This document shows, piece after piece, positions 47,330 to 57,240 of a stretch of 64,000 bases of DNA. Both the position numbers and the translations under genes were made by a program. This DNA is from Polaromonas eurypsychrophila (GTDB lineage: Bacteria > Pseudomonadota > Gammaproteobacteria > Burkholderiales > Burkholderiaceae_C): the NCBI RefSeq assembly GCF_014641715.1, contig NZ_BMIG01000003.1:1-64000 (forward strand). The letters run 5' to 3'. Positions within the stretch are counted from its first letter, which is position 1; each line of letters starts with the position of its first letter. The notes beneath the pieces were generated by a model that made no database searches, was not told where the DNA came from, and saw nothing but the letters and a program-made list of their open reading frames with translations.

Positions 47330-48531
47330 GCGCCGTCATGAATCGTACGGTCTGGACTTTTGCTGTCAATCTGAAGGAGATACAGCAGCGCCTCGATCAA
47401 ACCAGCGCTTCGCCGGGCCCGGCCCTGCTCTGCCTGAGTCACAACGAAGCCGCCAAGCTGCTGCGTGTCTCCGCGCTGGACAGCCCCGAGGCCGTGATGC
47501 GGGCCGCAGCGCGATTGCGCGTCGCCGTTGGCGAGGCGGTTGTGATCACCGGCGACGGCGTCGACTACGCCGACACACCGCAGGCCAGCGGCTGGCTGAG
47601 CCCGTCGTCTACACCAGGGCCGCACAAACCCCATCCCGAGGCGGACACAATCTTCGCCGACGCCGCCACACAAGCACTGGCGCGCGGTTTTGTGGCCATG
47701 GAAACCATTGTTATGGCCTGGATGACGAGAAACGACGCCCTGAGCCAGCACGCGGGAACGGGGCTGCTGCAGCCGCGACCCGACTTTGCACAGCGCAGTT
47801 CCAATCTGCCGTTTTTCAGCCTGCCGCATGCAAGCAGCGTCAGCGGCTTTGCAGCGCTCAGCGATGCGGACCTGGGCGTGTATGCGGTGGTCTACAGCGC
47901 TGACTGGGTGACCCGCGTAGTGAGCGCCGGCGTGCGCACGGTGCAGTTGCGCATCAAGGACGCGGAAGGGCAGCAACACCGCGCCATGGTGCGCCAGGAA
48001 ATCCGCCAGAGCATCGACGCCACCACAGCCGCCGGCGCGCAACTCTTCATCAACGACCACTGGCGACTGGCCATCGAAGAGGGCGCGTACGGCGTGCATC
48101 TGGGCCAGGAAGACCTGCACATCGCCGACCTGGCCGCCATCCGCCAGGCCGGCCTGCGTCTGGGCATCAGCACCCACGCCTATTGGGAAGTGTGCCGCGC
48201 CTGGGCGTTGCAGCCGAGCTATATCGCCTGCGGGCCTGTTCACCCCACTCAGGCCAAGGCCATGCCCTGGATACCGCAGGGCAACGGCAACCTGGCCTAC
48301 TGGTGCAAGTTGCTGCCCACGCCGGTTGTCGGAATTGCCGGTATGGACGTGGCACGGATGGAAGAAGCCGCCGCGTGCGGTGCCGCTGGTGTGGCGGTGA
48401 TCAGCGCCATCACCGCGGCCGTCTCGCCGGAAGCCGCGATAGCAGAGTTGCAGCAGGCCTTGCAGCGCGGCAGAAGCGGGCCTGCGATGCCCGTTCCGCT
48501 GCAGCCGCGCCCCACCCTGGCCGCCAACTGA
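47326..48531 (+). CDS. thiE: Thiamine-phosphate synthase with degenerate ThiD-like N-terminal domain
   Basis: The frame encodes 401 residues from a GTG at 47326 that overlaps the thiG stop; an ATG four codons later is also possible. Residues about 15-155 resemble the C-terminal half of HMP-P kinase ([29 protein letters not shown]). They lack the ThiD N-terminal nucleotide/HMP pocket, so a kinase function is unlikely. The C-terminal ThiE domain (about 190-390) has [31 protein letters not shown] and CGPVHPTQ. It joins HMP-PP and thiazole phosphate. No complete thiD is seen here. Confidence 0.9.
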   Translation: MSAVMNRTVWTFAVNLKEIQQRLDQTSASPGPALLCLSHNEAAKLLRVSALDSPEAVMRAAARLRVAVGEAVVITGDGVDYADTPQASGWLSPSSTPGPHKPHPEADTIFADAATQALARGFVAMETIVMAWMTRNDALSQHAGTGLLQPRPDFAQRSSNLPFFSLPHASSVSGFAALSDADLGVYAVVYSADWVTRVVSAGVRTVQLRIKDAEGQQHRAMVRQEIRQSIDATTAAGAQLFINDHWRLAIEEGAYGVHLGQEDLHIADLAAIRQAGLRLGISTHAYWEVCRAWALQPSYIACGPVHPTQAKAMPWIPQGNGNLAYWCKLLPTPVVGIAGMDVARMEEAAACGAAGVAVISAITAAVSPEAAIAELQQALQRGRSGPAMPVPLQPRPTLAAN

Positions 48532-48543
48532 ACAGGAGGTTCC

Positions 48544-49416
48544 ATGACAGTCGCATCCGCCAGCCCCTACGGCACCCTGCCCGCTTCGTCACCGGCCGCC
48601 TCGCGCAAACCGGTGAGCCTGCCGCGCCTGCGCGAGATGCATGCTCAGGGCGACAAAATCACCATGCTGACCGCCTACGACGCGACCTTTGCGGCGGTGG
48701 CCGATGCCGCCGGTGTTGAATGCATCCTGGTCGGCGACTCACTCGGCATGGTCTGCCAGGGCTTGAGCAGCACGGTCGGTGTGACGCTCGAAGCCATGCG
48801 GCATCACACCGAGTGTGTGGCTCGTGGCCTGCGCCGCGCGCAGGCCACCGCCTGGCTGATAGCCGACCTGCCCTTCGGCAGCTATCACGAGTCGAAAGAA
48901 CAGGCCCTGCGCAGCGCCGCCGTGCTGATGCAGGCCGGCGCCCACATGGTCAAGCTCGAAGGTGGCGGCTGGACCACCGAGACTGTGCGCTTCCTGGTGG
49001 AACGCGGCATTCCGGTCTGCGCGCATCTGGGCCTGACGCCGCAAACCGTGCATGCACTCGGCGGTTACCGTGTGCAAGGCCGGAGCGATGAGGCGGCAGC
49101 CGCACTCAAGGCGCAAGCCCACGCGCTGCAGGACGCCGGAGCGGACATGCTGGTTCTGGAGATGGTGCCGGCGGCGCTGTCTGCAGCGCTGACCAAAGAA
49201 CTTACGCACTGCCCGACCATAGGCATAGGTGCCGGCGTGGGCACCGCCGGCCAGGTGCTGGTGCTGCATGACATGCTGGGCATGAACCTGGGCAAGATGC
49301 CAAAGTTCGTGCATAACTTCATGACCGAGGCGCACAGCGTGCAGGGCGCAATGCAGGCGTATGTGCAGGCAGTCAAGCAACAGCGCTTTCCGGTCGACGC
49401 ACTTCACGCCTGGTAG
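48544..49416 (+). CDS. panB: 3-methyl-2-oxobutanoate hydroxymethyltransferase
   Basis: The frame encodes 290 residues. It makes ketopantoate, the first step of pantothenate synthesis. The N-terminal Ala/Ser-rich leader is followed by [17 protein letters not shown], the Mg-binding DSLGMV, and LPFGSYHES. Later come [26 protein letters not shown] and GIGAGVG, all typical. The length is slightly above the family norm because of the leader. It follows thiE by 12 bases, so pantothenate synthesis may be partly read from the thiamine operon; an R1 repeat then separates it from panC. Confidence 0.96.
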   Translation: MTVASASPYGTLPASSPAASRKPVSLPRLREMHAQGDKITMLTAYDATFAAVADAAGVECILVGDSLGMVCQGLSSTVGVTLEAMRHHTECVARGLRRAQATAWLIADLPFGSYHESKEQALRSAAVLMQAGAHMVKLEGGGWTTETVRFLVERGIPVCAHLGLTPQTVHALGGYRVQGRSDEAAAALKAQAHALQDAGADMLVLEMVPAALSAALTKELTHCPTIGIGAGVGTAGQVLVLHDMLGMNLGKMPKFVHNFMTEAHSVQGAMQAYVQAVKQQRFPVDALHAW

Positions 49417-49422
49417 AAATAG

Positions 49423-49535
49423 TGCCCCCACGCTTGTCACTTCGTGTACTGTGCTGCCCCCCGAGGAGGCGCTGCGCCTGCGGCCCGGCGAAGCCGGTTC
49501 CGCGGCCCCAGCTGGTGAAGATCTCGCTCCCACGC
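49423..49535 (+). repeat. R1 repeat between panB and panC
   Basis: This is a near-complete R1 unit: GCCCCCACGCTTGTCACTTC, GTGTACTG, GCTGCCCCCCGAGGAGGCGC, TGCGCCTGCGGCCCGGCGAA, GCCGGTTCCGCGGCCCCAGC, then CGCTCCCACGCTTCC. It occupies most of the 165-base spacer. Confidence 0.8.
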
Positions 49536-49581
49536 TTCCGGCTTTTATAGTCGCCCCTTTTGAACACGAGCTTCACACCGC

Positions 49582-50430
49582 ATGAAAATTGTCCACAGCA
49601 TCACCGACCTGCGCGCCGCGCTGGCACCGTTCCAGCGCCCGGCTTTTGTGGCCACCATGGGCAACCTGCACGACGGCCACATTGCGCTGGTGGATCAGGC
49701 CAAGCCGCTGGGCGACGTGACCGTTGCCAGCATTTTTGTGAACCGCCTGCAGTTCGCGCCGCACGAAGACTTCGACAGTTACCCGCGCACCTGGGAGGCC
49801 GACTGCGACCGGCTGCGTGCCGCCGGCTGCGATGTGCTGTTTGCGCCGCGCGAGACCGACCTTTACCCTGAGCCGCAGACCTTCAAGGTGCAGCCGCCGG
49901 CCGAACTTGCCGACATTCTGGAAGGGCACTTCCGTCCTGGCTTTTTTGTGGGTGTCAGCACCGTGGTGATGAAACTGTTTGCCTGCGTGTTCGCTGGCAA
50001 ACCGGCGGGTATCGCGATGTTCGGCAAGAAGGACTACCAGCAGGTGATGATCGTGCGGCGCATGGTGCAGCAGTTTGCGCTGCCCATCACCATCGTGCCC
50101 GGAGAGACCCTGCGTGCGGCCGACGGCCTGGCGCTGTCCTCGCGCAACGGCTACCTCAATGCGCTGGAGCGCAGCGAAGCGGTGGCCTTGTCACGCGCGC
50201 TCCAGGGGCTGGGTCAGGCCGTAAAAACGCAAGGCATGGCAAAACGGGAAACGCTGGAAGACGCCGCGATGCAGGCCCTGGCCGCGCGCGGCTGGAAGCC
50301 CGACTACCTGAGCGTGCGCCGCCGCGCGGACCTGCTGCCGCCTGACGACGGCGATGCCGATACGCCACTGGTCGTTCTGGGCGCGGCCAGGCTAGGCAGC
50401 ACGCGACTGATCGACAATCTCGAAGTTTGA
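49582..50430 (+). CDS. panC: Pantothenate synthetase
   Basis: The frame encodes 282 residues. It ligates pantoate and beta-alanine using ATP. It has the nucleotidyl transferase HIGH-like signature [48 protein letters not shown] and LSSRNGYL, all family blocks. The length is normal. It is separated from panB by an R1 repeat and followed by an R2 repeat. Confidence 0.96.
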   Translation: MKIVHSITDLRAALAPFQRPAFVATMGNLHDGHIALVDQAKPLGDVTVASIFVNRLQFAPHEDFDSYPRTWEADCDRLRAAGCDVLFAPRETDLYPEPQTFKVQPPAELADILEGHFRPGFFVGVSTVVMKLFACVFAGKPAGIAMFGKKDYQQVMIVRRMVQQFALPITIVPGETLRAADGLALSSRNGYLNALERSEAVALSRALQGLGQAVKTQGMAKRETLEDAAMQALAARGWKPDYLSVRRRADLLPPDDGDADTPLVVLGAARLGSTRLIDNLEV

Positions 50431-50439
50431 CCTTGATCG

Positions 50440-50510
50440 CGTTGCTATATTGATAAAATTGGCCTCTGGCCCATACCCTACGGACGTGAGCAGCTATCTA
50501 TTCAGGAGCA
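50440..50510 (+). repeat. R2 repeat after panC
   Basis: GTTGCTATATTGATAAAATT, GGCCTCTGGCCCATACCC, GTGAGCAGCTATC and TTCAGGAGC are R2 words. It lies at the convergence of panC with the yqjK-like gene and runs into the last codons of the latter. Confidence 0.65.
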
Positions 50511-50893
50511 CCGGGATCGGGATGCAGAGCGCTGTCATCATCGGTCGGCATCGCGGTGTTGGCATTGGCCTGCGCACGCTGCCCGGCCAGCCACTGCCAG
50601 CCTTTCCATGCCACAAAGGCTGCGCCTGCAGCCAGGGCCCCGTGACGCAGCGCCGGCCTGCGCGCACCAGCGAGGGCCAGAGATAGCAGAGGCCTGAGCA
50701 GTGAGGCGCGTTTGAGCAAGCCGAGGGCCAGCGGCAAGCCCCGGCCGATGGCCAAAGCCGGTGCCGCTTTGCCGAACACGGTCGCCGACTGCCTCACTGC
50801 ATGGAGAGTGTGGACCAGTTCAGCACGCTCGGTGGCTGAGCGCAGCAGCAGCAACTGCTTTCTCATGGCCCTCTGCCTGGCGACATCACTCAT
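50498..50893 (-). CDS. YqjK-like small basic protein
   Basis: The frame encodes 131 residues. Its N-terminus (RAMRKQLLLLRSATERAELVHTLHAV) and a middle hydrophobic stretch (LAAGAAFVAWKGWQWL) recall the YqjK family by position and shape rather than clear sequence match. It overlaps the yqjE-like gene by eight bases. The C-terminal end (DDDSALHPDPGAPE) is encoded partly by the R2 repeat, which may have changed the native tail. Function unknown. Confidence 0.65.
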   Translation of the reverse strand: MSDVARQRAMRKQLLLLRSATERAELVHTLHAVRQSATVFGKAAPALAIGRGLPLALGLLKRASLLRPLLSLALAGARRPALRHGALAAGAAFVAWKGWQWLAGQRAQANANTAMPTDDDSALHPDPGAPE

Positions 50894-51314
50894 GGGTATC
50901 TTTGCCGCGCGGCATGTAGCCGGTCGACTCAGCCTGCAGCGCCTCGCGGTCCCGTTTCATTTCTGCCAGCGTGGCTTGCAGGAAAGGTGGCCGCTTGGCC
51001 AGCATGCGCTGGACACGCCATGCGAACCCACCCGCCAGGCCCAGGTAGGCCGCCGAAAAACAAGCCAGCACGGTCACACGCTGGGCCGCATCGACAGCCC
51101 ACACCACCATCAAGGTAGCCGTCAGCACGCCGACCAGACCGAACACGAGCAAGCCCAGCAGGCTCAGCAAAAGGCCGAGCAGCCGCTGCAACTCTTCTTC
51201 CAGCTCGACGCCCGCCAGCGCCAAACGGGTATGCGCCATGGCCAGAGCGGTCAGTGCGAGCTGGCGCAGTGAAGCCAGCAGGCGCGGCGGCGTGCTGATT
51301 TCGGGTGGGTTCAT
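50886..51314 (-). CDS. YqjE-family (holin-like) membrane protein
   Basis: The frame encodes 142 residues. An amphipathic start is followed by two adjacent hydrophobic segments (LLGLLLSLLGLLVFGLVGVL and VTVLACFSAAYLGLAGGFAW), then a charged cytoplasmic helix (LAEMKRDREALQ). The family is listed with phage holin-like proteins, but its role in Gram-negatives is unknown. It lies between YqjD- and YqjK-like genes, the order known from E. coli. Confidence 0.75.
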   Translation of the reverse strand: MNPPEISTPPRLLASLRQLALTALAMAHTRLALAGVELEEELQRLLGLLLSLLGLLVFGLVGVLTATLMVVWAVDAAQRVTVLACFSAAYLGLAGGFAWRVQRMLAKRPPFLQATLAEMKRDREALQAESTGYMPRGKDTHE

Positions 51315-51341
51315 GCGGCAGGGTCTCGATGCTTGCCGGGA

Positions 51342-51644
51342 CTACTTGCGATTGACCAGCAGGCCGACCAGAAACCCGGCCGCAGCGGCAATACCGACGG
51401 CCTTCCACGGGTTGGCGTGGACATACTCGTCGGTGACCTTCGCGGCTTCCTTGCCCTTGAGCAGCGCCGCTTCCTGCAAGCCGGTGAGTTTTTCGGTCGC
51501 GAGTTTGAGTTTGCCTGCCGCTTTCTCACGCAGTGCGGCGGCCGTCTCGCCTGTGGCGGCGGTGGCGGCCCTGAGCAGGTCCTCCACATCGGCAAGAACG
51601 AGCTTCATGTCGGTGATCAGTTTGTCTTTGCTGGTGTTGTCCAT
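51342..51644 (-). CDS. YqjD/ElaB-family (DUF883) protein
   Basis: The frame encodes 100 residues from the ATG giving MDNTSKDKLITDMK. A long amphipathic helical region (about 1-75) with Ala/Glu/Lys pattern is followed by a single C-terminal helix (AVGIAAAAGFLVGLLVN) ending in basic residues. YqjD in E. coli anchors to the inner membrane by its C-terminus and binds ribosomes in stationary phase; the same topology fits here. It heads the three-gene group. Confidence 0.85.
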   Translation of the reverse strand: MDNTSKDKLITDMKLVLADVEDLLRAATAATGETAAALREKAAGKLKLATEKLTGLQEAALLKGKEAAKVTDEYVHANPWKAVGIAAAAGFLVGLLVNRK

Positions 51645-51766
51645 GGCGGGCTCCCAAAACAGGTTGAAAACGGGTTGCAATCAGGCCGGGCGTGACGCCC
51701 AGCTACAAAACCAGTTTATCCCACCAACCAGGCCGCAGCGCAAGTCGCAACATGCAGGCACAAACA

Positions 51767-52540
51767 TCAAAGCTCGACCGGAAACCGCCGCGAAGCAATC
51801 TCCAGCAAGCCATCAAAAATCAAGCCCTCAACCAATTCGAACTTCACCGACATGCTTGGCCCCATCTTCCAGCCCGCGCCGCCAGTCATGATGCATTCAG
51901 GCGCCTCGCCGCAATGCCGCGTGGTGTTCTCCACCATGCGCTGAACGGCGCCGGCAATGGCGAAGGTGCCGCCGCTGGTCAGCGCGTCGCTGGTGTTGGT
52001 GGGGAAATCCCTGACGTCACCGGTCGGGACATGCAGGCCGGCGGTGCCGGACTCCAGCGCACGCAGCATGATGCCGTGGCCCGGCAAGATGATGCCGCCA
52101 AGAAACTTTCCGGAGGCGTCTATAGCCTCTACGGTGACTGCCGTGCCCACCATCACCACGACGCAGGGCTTTTGGATGCCCCGGGCCAGCAGCCGGTGCC
52201 GCGCCCCTATCATCGCGACCCAGCGGTCGGCACCCAGGCGCGCCGGATGGTCATAACCATTGGTCACGCCGGCTTCCTGGGCGCTCGGGATCACCCAGCG
52301 CGGAGCGACGTCCCAAAGTTCCATCTGTTCGATCACGCGGCGCTTGACCGCGTCGCCGGCCACGATACAGCCAAGAATGCGCGAGGGCGCAGGCAGTTCG
52401 TCCCACTCCTCGTCGGCAAGCTTGTCAATGTTTTCAAGAAACACAGCGCCATGGGCCAACAGCCGTGAGCCCGCGACCGGGGCCTCGTACTGGGCCCACT
52501 TCAGGCGGGTGTTGCCCACGTCGAGTGCTAAAAAAGTCAT
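51767..52540 (-). CDS. coaX: Type III pantothenate kinase
   Basis: The frame encodes 257 residues. CoaX phosphorylates pantothenate in coenzyme A synthesis, which complements panB and panC about 1.3 kb upstream. The ASKHA-fold start [15 protein letters not shown] has the phosphate-binding Asp. [12 protein letters not shown] and [18 protein letters not shown] are the family blocks, and [15 protein letters not shown] follows. The end of the protein is intact. It has no obvious partner birA in the window. Confidence 0.94.
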   Translation of the reverse strand: MTFLALDVGNTRLKWAQYEAPVAGSRLLAHGAVFLENIDKLADEEWDELPAPSRILGCIVAGDAVKRRVIEQMELWDVAPRWVIPSAQEAGVTNGYDHPARLGADRWVAMIGARHRLLARGIQKPCVVVMVGTAVTVEAIDASGKFLGGIILPGHGIMLRALESGTAGLHVPTGDVRDFPTNTSDALTSGGTFAIAGAVQRMVENTTRHCGEAPECIMTGGAGWKMGPSMSVKFELVEGLIFDGLLEIASRRFPVEL

Positions 52541-52619
52541 GTGACAGGATTATGAACAGGTTCTGACACCCGCCGCGGGGAGGATTCCCTTAAAGGCCGG
52601 AACAGGCCGGTGTAGGCAC

Positions 52620-54062
52620 TCAGCGCGGCGTCACTGGCCGCGTAAAGTCCACCGTGCCCGTCCGCGCCGCTTCGTAGGCCCGCGAGGCGCGCAGCACCAG
52701 CGCATCGCCGAACATCGGCCCGACAAATTGCAGGCCGATTGGCAAACCATCGGAGGTCAGCCCGCAGGGCACGGTGCTGGCAGGCTGCTGGGTCAAGTTG
52801 AATGGGTAGGAAAACGGCGTCCAGCCCAGCATGGCCACCGGGTCCATGGGCGTGTGCCCGGCCGGCCGCGCCCTGAAGGCTGGCACCGCGACGCTGGGTG
52901 TGACCAGCAGGTCGAAACGCTGCATGAACTGCCGCATCAGCGAGCCGAGCGCACCGCGCTGCAAATGCAGGCGCTGGATGTCGAGCAGGCTGAGTTTTTC
53001 GCCCAGCAGCGCCTGGTCGCGGAAGTCCGGATCGGTCAGCGCCTGCTGCGCCGGCGACAGCGTGTTCCAGACCGTCCAGGCACCCGCAAACCACAGCCCG
53101 GTGCTGATCTCCAGCGGATCCTCGAAGCCAGGGTCGATCTGTTCAACATGGGCGCCCAGCTCAGACAGTTGCGCGACGGCCTGCGCCACCGAACGGGCGA
53201 CCTCGGGATATACATTTTTGGCGTACCCCAGTGTCGGCGACCAGGCGATGCGCAAGCCGCGAATGCCATCCTCAAGCCCGTTCAGGTAGTCGCTACCGTC
53301 TGACGGCAGCGAGGTCCAGTCGCGCGCGTCGGGCTTTTTCAGCACATTCATCATCAGCGCCGCATCAGACACACTGCGGCTGTGCGGCCCCAGATGCGCC
53401 ACCGACCCAAAAGGCGACAAGGGATAGGCAGGCACGCGGCCGAAACTGGGCTTGAGACCGACGTTGCCGCAGAAGGCTGCCGGGATGCGTACCGAGCCGG
53501 CGCCGTCGGTGCCGAGGGCCAGCGGGCCCATGCCGGAAGCCACGGCGGCTGCCGCCCCACCCGAGGAGCCACCTGGCGTTTTCGACAGGTCCCAGGGGTT
53601 GCGCGTGATGCCGGTGCGCGGTGAATTGGTCTCGCCCTTGCAGCCGAACTCCGGGGTGTTGGTCTTGCCAACAATCACTGCGCCGGCTTCGCGCAGCCGG
53701 GCCGTGGCCGGCGCATCCACGTCCCAGGGCTGGTCGGCATCGACCGTCCGGCTGCCGCGAAGGGTCGGCATGCCGCGCGTCAGGATGATGTCCTTGATCG
53801 AGACTGGCACGCCGTCGAGATCGCCACAGGGCGCGCCGCCCTGGCGAAGTTGCTGCCAGCGTTTTTCGCTGTCCCGAGCGGCCTGAAGCGCTGATTCGTG
53901 CGCCACCAGGCAAAACGCATTGAGCTGTGGATTCTGTGCGTCAATCCTGGCCAGCACGGCGCGGGCGGCATCCAAGGGTGAGGCCTGACCGGTTTGGTAA
54001 AGCTGCAGCAGCTCGGTGGCGGTGCAGTCGGCAAGATCGGTGCGGGGGCCGGAAAGCGTCAT
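52620..54062 (-). CDS. Amidase-signature family amidase
   Basis: The frame encodes 480 residues from the ATG giving MTLSGPRTDLADC. The Ser-cisSer-Lys triad is visible: Lys in VPVSIKDI (near residue 90), cis-Ser in TPGGSSGGAAAAV and the nucleophile Ser in GTDGAGSVRIPAA. Family members hydrolyse diverse amides; the substrate is not fixed by sequence. It is last in an operon with a peptide-type ABC importer and an M81 peptidase, 29 bases from the latter, which suggests it breaks down an imported amide or peptide. Confidence 0.9.
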   Translation of the reverse strand: MTLSGPRTDLADCTATELLQLYQTGQASPLDAARAVLARIDAQNPQLNAFCLVAHESALQAARDSEKRWQQLRQGGAPCGDLDGVPVSIKDIILTRGMPTLRGSRTVDADQPWDVDAPATARLREAGAVIVGKTNTPEFGCKGETNSPRTGITRNPWDLSKTPGGSSGGAAAAVASGMGPLALGTDGAGSVRIPAAFCGNVGLKPSFGRVPAYPLSPFGSVAHLGPHSRSVSDAALMMNVLKKPDARDWTSLPSDGSDYLNGLEDGIRGLRIAWSPTLGYAKNVYPEVARSVAQAVAQLSELGAHVEQIDPGFEDPLEISTGLWFAGAWTVWNTLSPAQQALTDPDFRDQALLGEKLSLLDIQRLHLQRGALGSLMRQFMQRFDLLVTPSVAVPAFRARPAGHTPMDPVAMLGWTPFSYPFNLTQQPASTVPCGLTSDGLPIGLQFVGPMFGDALVLRASRAYEAARTGTVDFTRPVTPR

Positions 54063-54091
54063 CGGATACTCCAAAAACCTGGAACTTCAAA

Positions 54092-55591
54092 TCAGGGCTT
54101 GCGCCGCATTGAAGCAGGCAAATTTTTCCACGGCAGGTCGGCCGGATCGGCGGCCATCGGCCCTGCGGCCTTGGCCACGATGATGTCGGTCTGGGCGTCG
54201 GCTACCAGCGGTGTGAAGTCGGCGCGGAAGTGGTTGGAACTTTTGACCACGATGATCTTCAGGGCTTCAGGATGAATGCCGACCATGCGAAACAGTTCGC
54301 GGTCAAGCATCTGCATCTGCCCGCTGACCACGGCCACCTGCACGCCGTCAAGTTCCAGGCAGGCACAAGGCCCGAGCGTGACCGCCATCCCGGTCATCAT
54401 CGGCCCTTTAATCGTCACCTGGCCGTCGCTGAGCGCACGTACCCTGAACTCGCCTGTCACTGGCGGATCGCTGTGCTGGCCGGTGAATGTGGGCACGGCC
54501 GTCCCCAGCGTGATCGAAATGGTCGCCCCCACCCCTGCGGCGGCAGCGGCCCGTGCGGCTTGCGGATCGAACATCAACCCCAGGGCAATCTGGTCGGGGA
54601 ATTTTTTTCCCGCGTCCTGCTGCAACAGCGCATGCAGCAGGCCAGTGGTGTTGCTGTCCCCGCCCGCACCCGGATTGTCCTGCGTATCGGCAATGACCAG
54701 CGGCTTGTGCGCCTGGGAGGCCCGCGCCAGCGATTGCGCCACCGCATCGTGGGCAGACAGGAATTCGAGTTTCCACTGCGTCGGCTCAGCCACCAGGGCA
54801 AACAGACGGTCTACCGCCTCTAACGCATGCTCACCATGCGCCCAGACCATGGGCCCGCACTCATCAAAATCGGACGCCGGAAAAGCCATGCAGAAACTCA
54901 GACAGGTGCCGAAATGTTTGTCCAGCTCCGGCAAGGCGTCGTAGAGAGCTGCGGCAGGCTGCATCCAGGTGCTCTGTGCATTCAGCGGAATCAGAAACGG
55001 CAGGCGCCGGTAGCGCAGCGGCTCCTTGCGGCCCACTTTAATGCGTCGTGCCAGCAATTGCGCCGCCAGCTCACCGGTCCCAGCCATATCGATGTGAGGG
55101 TAGGTCCGGTAAGACACCAGCGCATCGGCTTGCTGCAACATGCGTTGTGTCACGTTGGCATGCAGGTCCAGGCTGGCCACAATGGGAATGTCCTTGCCCA
55201 CCACCTGGCGGATGCGCGTGATCAGTTCGCCCTCGGTGTCGTCCAGATGCTCTGCCACGCCGGCGCCATGCAGGTCCAGGTAGACCGCATCAAAGCCGCC
55301 CTTGTTCACGTCTGCCATGACGGACGCGCTCATGCGCTCAAACGCATCTTGCGTTACATAGGACGACGGTGATGCGCCACACCAGCTACTGGGCACAAGC
55401 TGCCAGCCTCGGATTTTTGCGGCATCAATGAAGCCGCCCATCGGCAGATTGACGCCGGTGAGCTTGTCGAGCATGGCCCGGCCATGGATAAAAGCAGGAA
55501 AATCATCGCCACGGTTGAAGGCCGCCCAGTCGGCCTTGGAGGGGGCGAAGGTATTGGTTTCGTGCTGGTAGCCGGCAACAAGGATTTTCAA
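54092..55591 (-). CDS. M81-family metallopeptidase (MlrC-like)
   Basis: The frame encodes 499 residues. The N-terminus ILVAGYQHETNTFAP has the family His-Glu pair. DAVYLDLHGAGV, VASLDLHANVT and IADTQDNPGAGGDSNTTG are metal-site stretches of the M81/DUF1485 family. MlrC of microcystin degraders is the namesake, but most members are uncharacterised. It overlaps the ABC ATPase gene by four bases, so the peptidase is coupled to the importer. Confidence 0.9.
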   Translation of the reverse strand: MKILVAGYQHETNTFAPSKADWAAFNRGDDFPAFIHGRAMLDKLTGVNLPMGGFIDAAKIRGWQLVPSSWCGASPSSYVTQDAFERMSASVMADVNKGGFDAVYLDLHGAGVAEHLDDTEGELITRIRQVVGKDIPIVASLDLHANVTQRMLQQADALVSYRTYPHIDMAGTGELAAQLLARRIKVGRKEPLRYRRLPFLIPLNAQSTWMQPAAALYDALPELDKHFGTCLSFCMAFPASDFDECGPMVWAHGEHALEAVDRLFALVAEPTQWKLEFLSAHDAVAQSLARASQAHKPLVIADTQDNPGAGGDSNTTGLLHALLQQDAGKKFPDQIALGLMFDPQAARAAAAAGVGATISITLGTAVPTFTGQHSDPPVTGEFRVRALSDGQVTIKGPMMTGMAVTLGPCACLELDGVQVAVVSGQMQMLDRELFRMVGIHPEALKIIVVKSSNHFRADFTPLVADAQTDIIVAKAAGPMAADPADLPWKNLPASMRRKP

Positions 55592-57240
55592 AAGGCGGCT
55601 CCGGGCGCGGCGGCCAGCAGCCGGCGCGTGTAGTCATGTTGGGGGTGGGCAAACAGCTCGGCCGTCGGCCCTTCTTCCACAATTTTCCCCTGGTACATCA
55701 CGATGACCCGGTCACACAACTGGGCGGCCACACGCAGGTCATGGGTGATGAACAGCAGGCCGAGACCGAGTTCGGCCTGGATTTCGCGCAGCAGGCTCAG
55801 GATCTGCGCCTGCACGCTGACATCAAGCGCGCTGACGGCTTCGTCGGCGACCAGCACGCGGGGCCGGCAGGCCAACGCGCGCGCAATCGCGATGCGCTGG
55901 CGCTGGCCGCCCGAAAACTGGCTGGGGTAACGCTGCAGACCCTCGGCAGGCAGCCGGACTTTGTCCATCAAAAGGGCGGCGAGTACTGTCGCTTCTGCGC
56001 GGGTAGCTCCGAAATTGATAGCGCCTTCGATGATGGAGTCGCCGACCTTGCGGCGCGGGTTGAGCGAACGGTTCGGGTCCTGGAACACCACCTGCACCTG
56101 GCTGCGCAAGGGCCGGAGCTGGCCTTCCTTGAAGCTGGCCACATCAATCAACGCGCTGTCCGCGCCCTGGTCTGGCTGGCTCCACAGCACTTGGCCGCCG
56201 GTCGGATCGATCAGGCGGATCAGGCAGCGCGCCAGCGTGGATTTTCCGGACCCGGACTCGCCGACCACGCCAACAGTTTCGCCGGCAGAGACTGCGACTG
56301 AGGCGGCTTGCAACGCATGGGTGAGACGCTGGCGGCCCAGCCAGTCGCGGGCAACATAGGTCTTGCTGACGTCCCGCCCGCGCAGCAGCGGCAGGCCCTG
56401 CGGCGCCGGTCGCGCCGGCGGCGGCGTCATGCCAGGCACCGCAGCGAGAAGCATTTTGGTGTAATCGGCCTGGGGGTTGCGCAGCACGGCATCGCGCGTG
56501 CCGTACTCAACCGCCCGCCCCTGGTGCATTACCAGCACCTCGTCGGCAATGTCGGCCACGACGCCCATGTCGTGCGTGATGAATAACACGGCACAGGCCT
56601 GCCGGCGGCCGCTGGACTGGTCCTCCTGCAACTCTGCAATCAACTTGAGGATTTCCTTTTGCGTCGTGACATCCAGCGCCGTGGTCGGCTCGTCACAGAT
56701 CAGCAGGGCCGGCTGCAAAATCACCGCCATCGCAATCATGATGCGCTGGCGCTGACCACCCGAAAGCTGATGCGGGTAGCTGCGCAACATGCGCTCCGGC
56801 TCGGGCAACTTGACGCGCTGCACGATGTCGGAAACCGCCTCACTGCGCCGCTTTGCGTTCCAGTCGGTGTGTACCCTGAGCAACTCGTCAATCTGATCGC
56901 CGCAGCTCATCACCGGATTGAGCGCCGTCATCGGCTCCTGGAACACCATGCCCATGGCCTGGCCGCGCAACGCGCGCAGGCGCGTGGGGTTGGCATCGAG
57001 CAGCGATTCCCCGTTCAGAAGGATGGCACCCGGTCCGGGCTTGAGCTCACGCGCGAGCAGTCCCATCACGGCGGTGGCCATGACCGATTTTCCGGAGCCA
57101 GACTCCCCCACGATACACAGCGTCTTGCCCGGGCGGATGTTCAAACTGACGTTTTCGACGGCATAGGCACGGTCACTGCCCGCCGGCAAGGCCACATGCA
57201 GCTTGTCGATGACGAGAACGGGAGTTGCCTCTGTATTCAT
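55588..57240 (-). CDS. Fused oligopeptide-type ABC transporter ATPase (DppD-DppF like)
   Basis: The frame encodes 550 residues with two ABC domains. The first has Walker A GESGSGKSVM and signature LSGGQRQRI; the second has Walker A GESGSGKSTLA and FSGGQRQRI. Both have Walker B (LLICDEPTT; VLVADEAVS). Such fused ATPases serve peptide/nickel importers. It is co-transcribed with both permeases by overlapping starts and stops, and powers import of an unidentified peptide-like substrate. Confidence 0.94.
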   Translation of the reverse strand: MNTEATPVLVIDKLHVALPAGSDRAYAVENVSLNIRPGKTLCIVGESGSGKSVMATAVMGLLARELKPGPGAILLNGESLLDANPTRLRALRGQAMGMVFQEPMTALNPVMSCGDQIDELLRVHTDWNAKRRSEAVSDIVQRVKLPEPERMLRSYPHQLSGGQRQRIMIAMAVILQPALLICDEPTTALDVTTQKEILKLIAELQEDQSSGRRQACAVLFITHDMGVVADIADEVLVMHQGRAVEYGTRDAVLRNPQADYTKMLLAAVPGMTPPPARPAPQGLPLLRGRDVSKTYVARDWLGRQRLTHALQAASVAVSAGETVGVVGESGSGKSTLARCLIRLIDPTGGQVLWSQPDQGADSALIDVASFKEGQLRPLRSQVQVVFQDPNRSLNPRRKVGDSIIEGAINFGATRAEATVLAALLMDKVRLPAEGLQRYPSQFSGGQRQRIAIARALACRPRVLVADEAVSALDVSVQAQILSLLREIQAELGLGLLFITHDLRVAAQLCDRVIVMYQGKIVEEGPTAELFAHPQHDYTRRLLAAAPGAAF

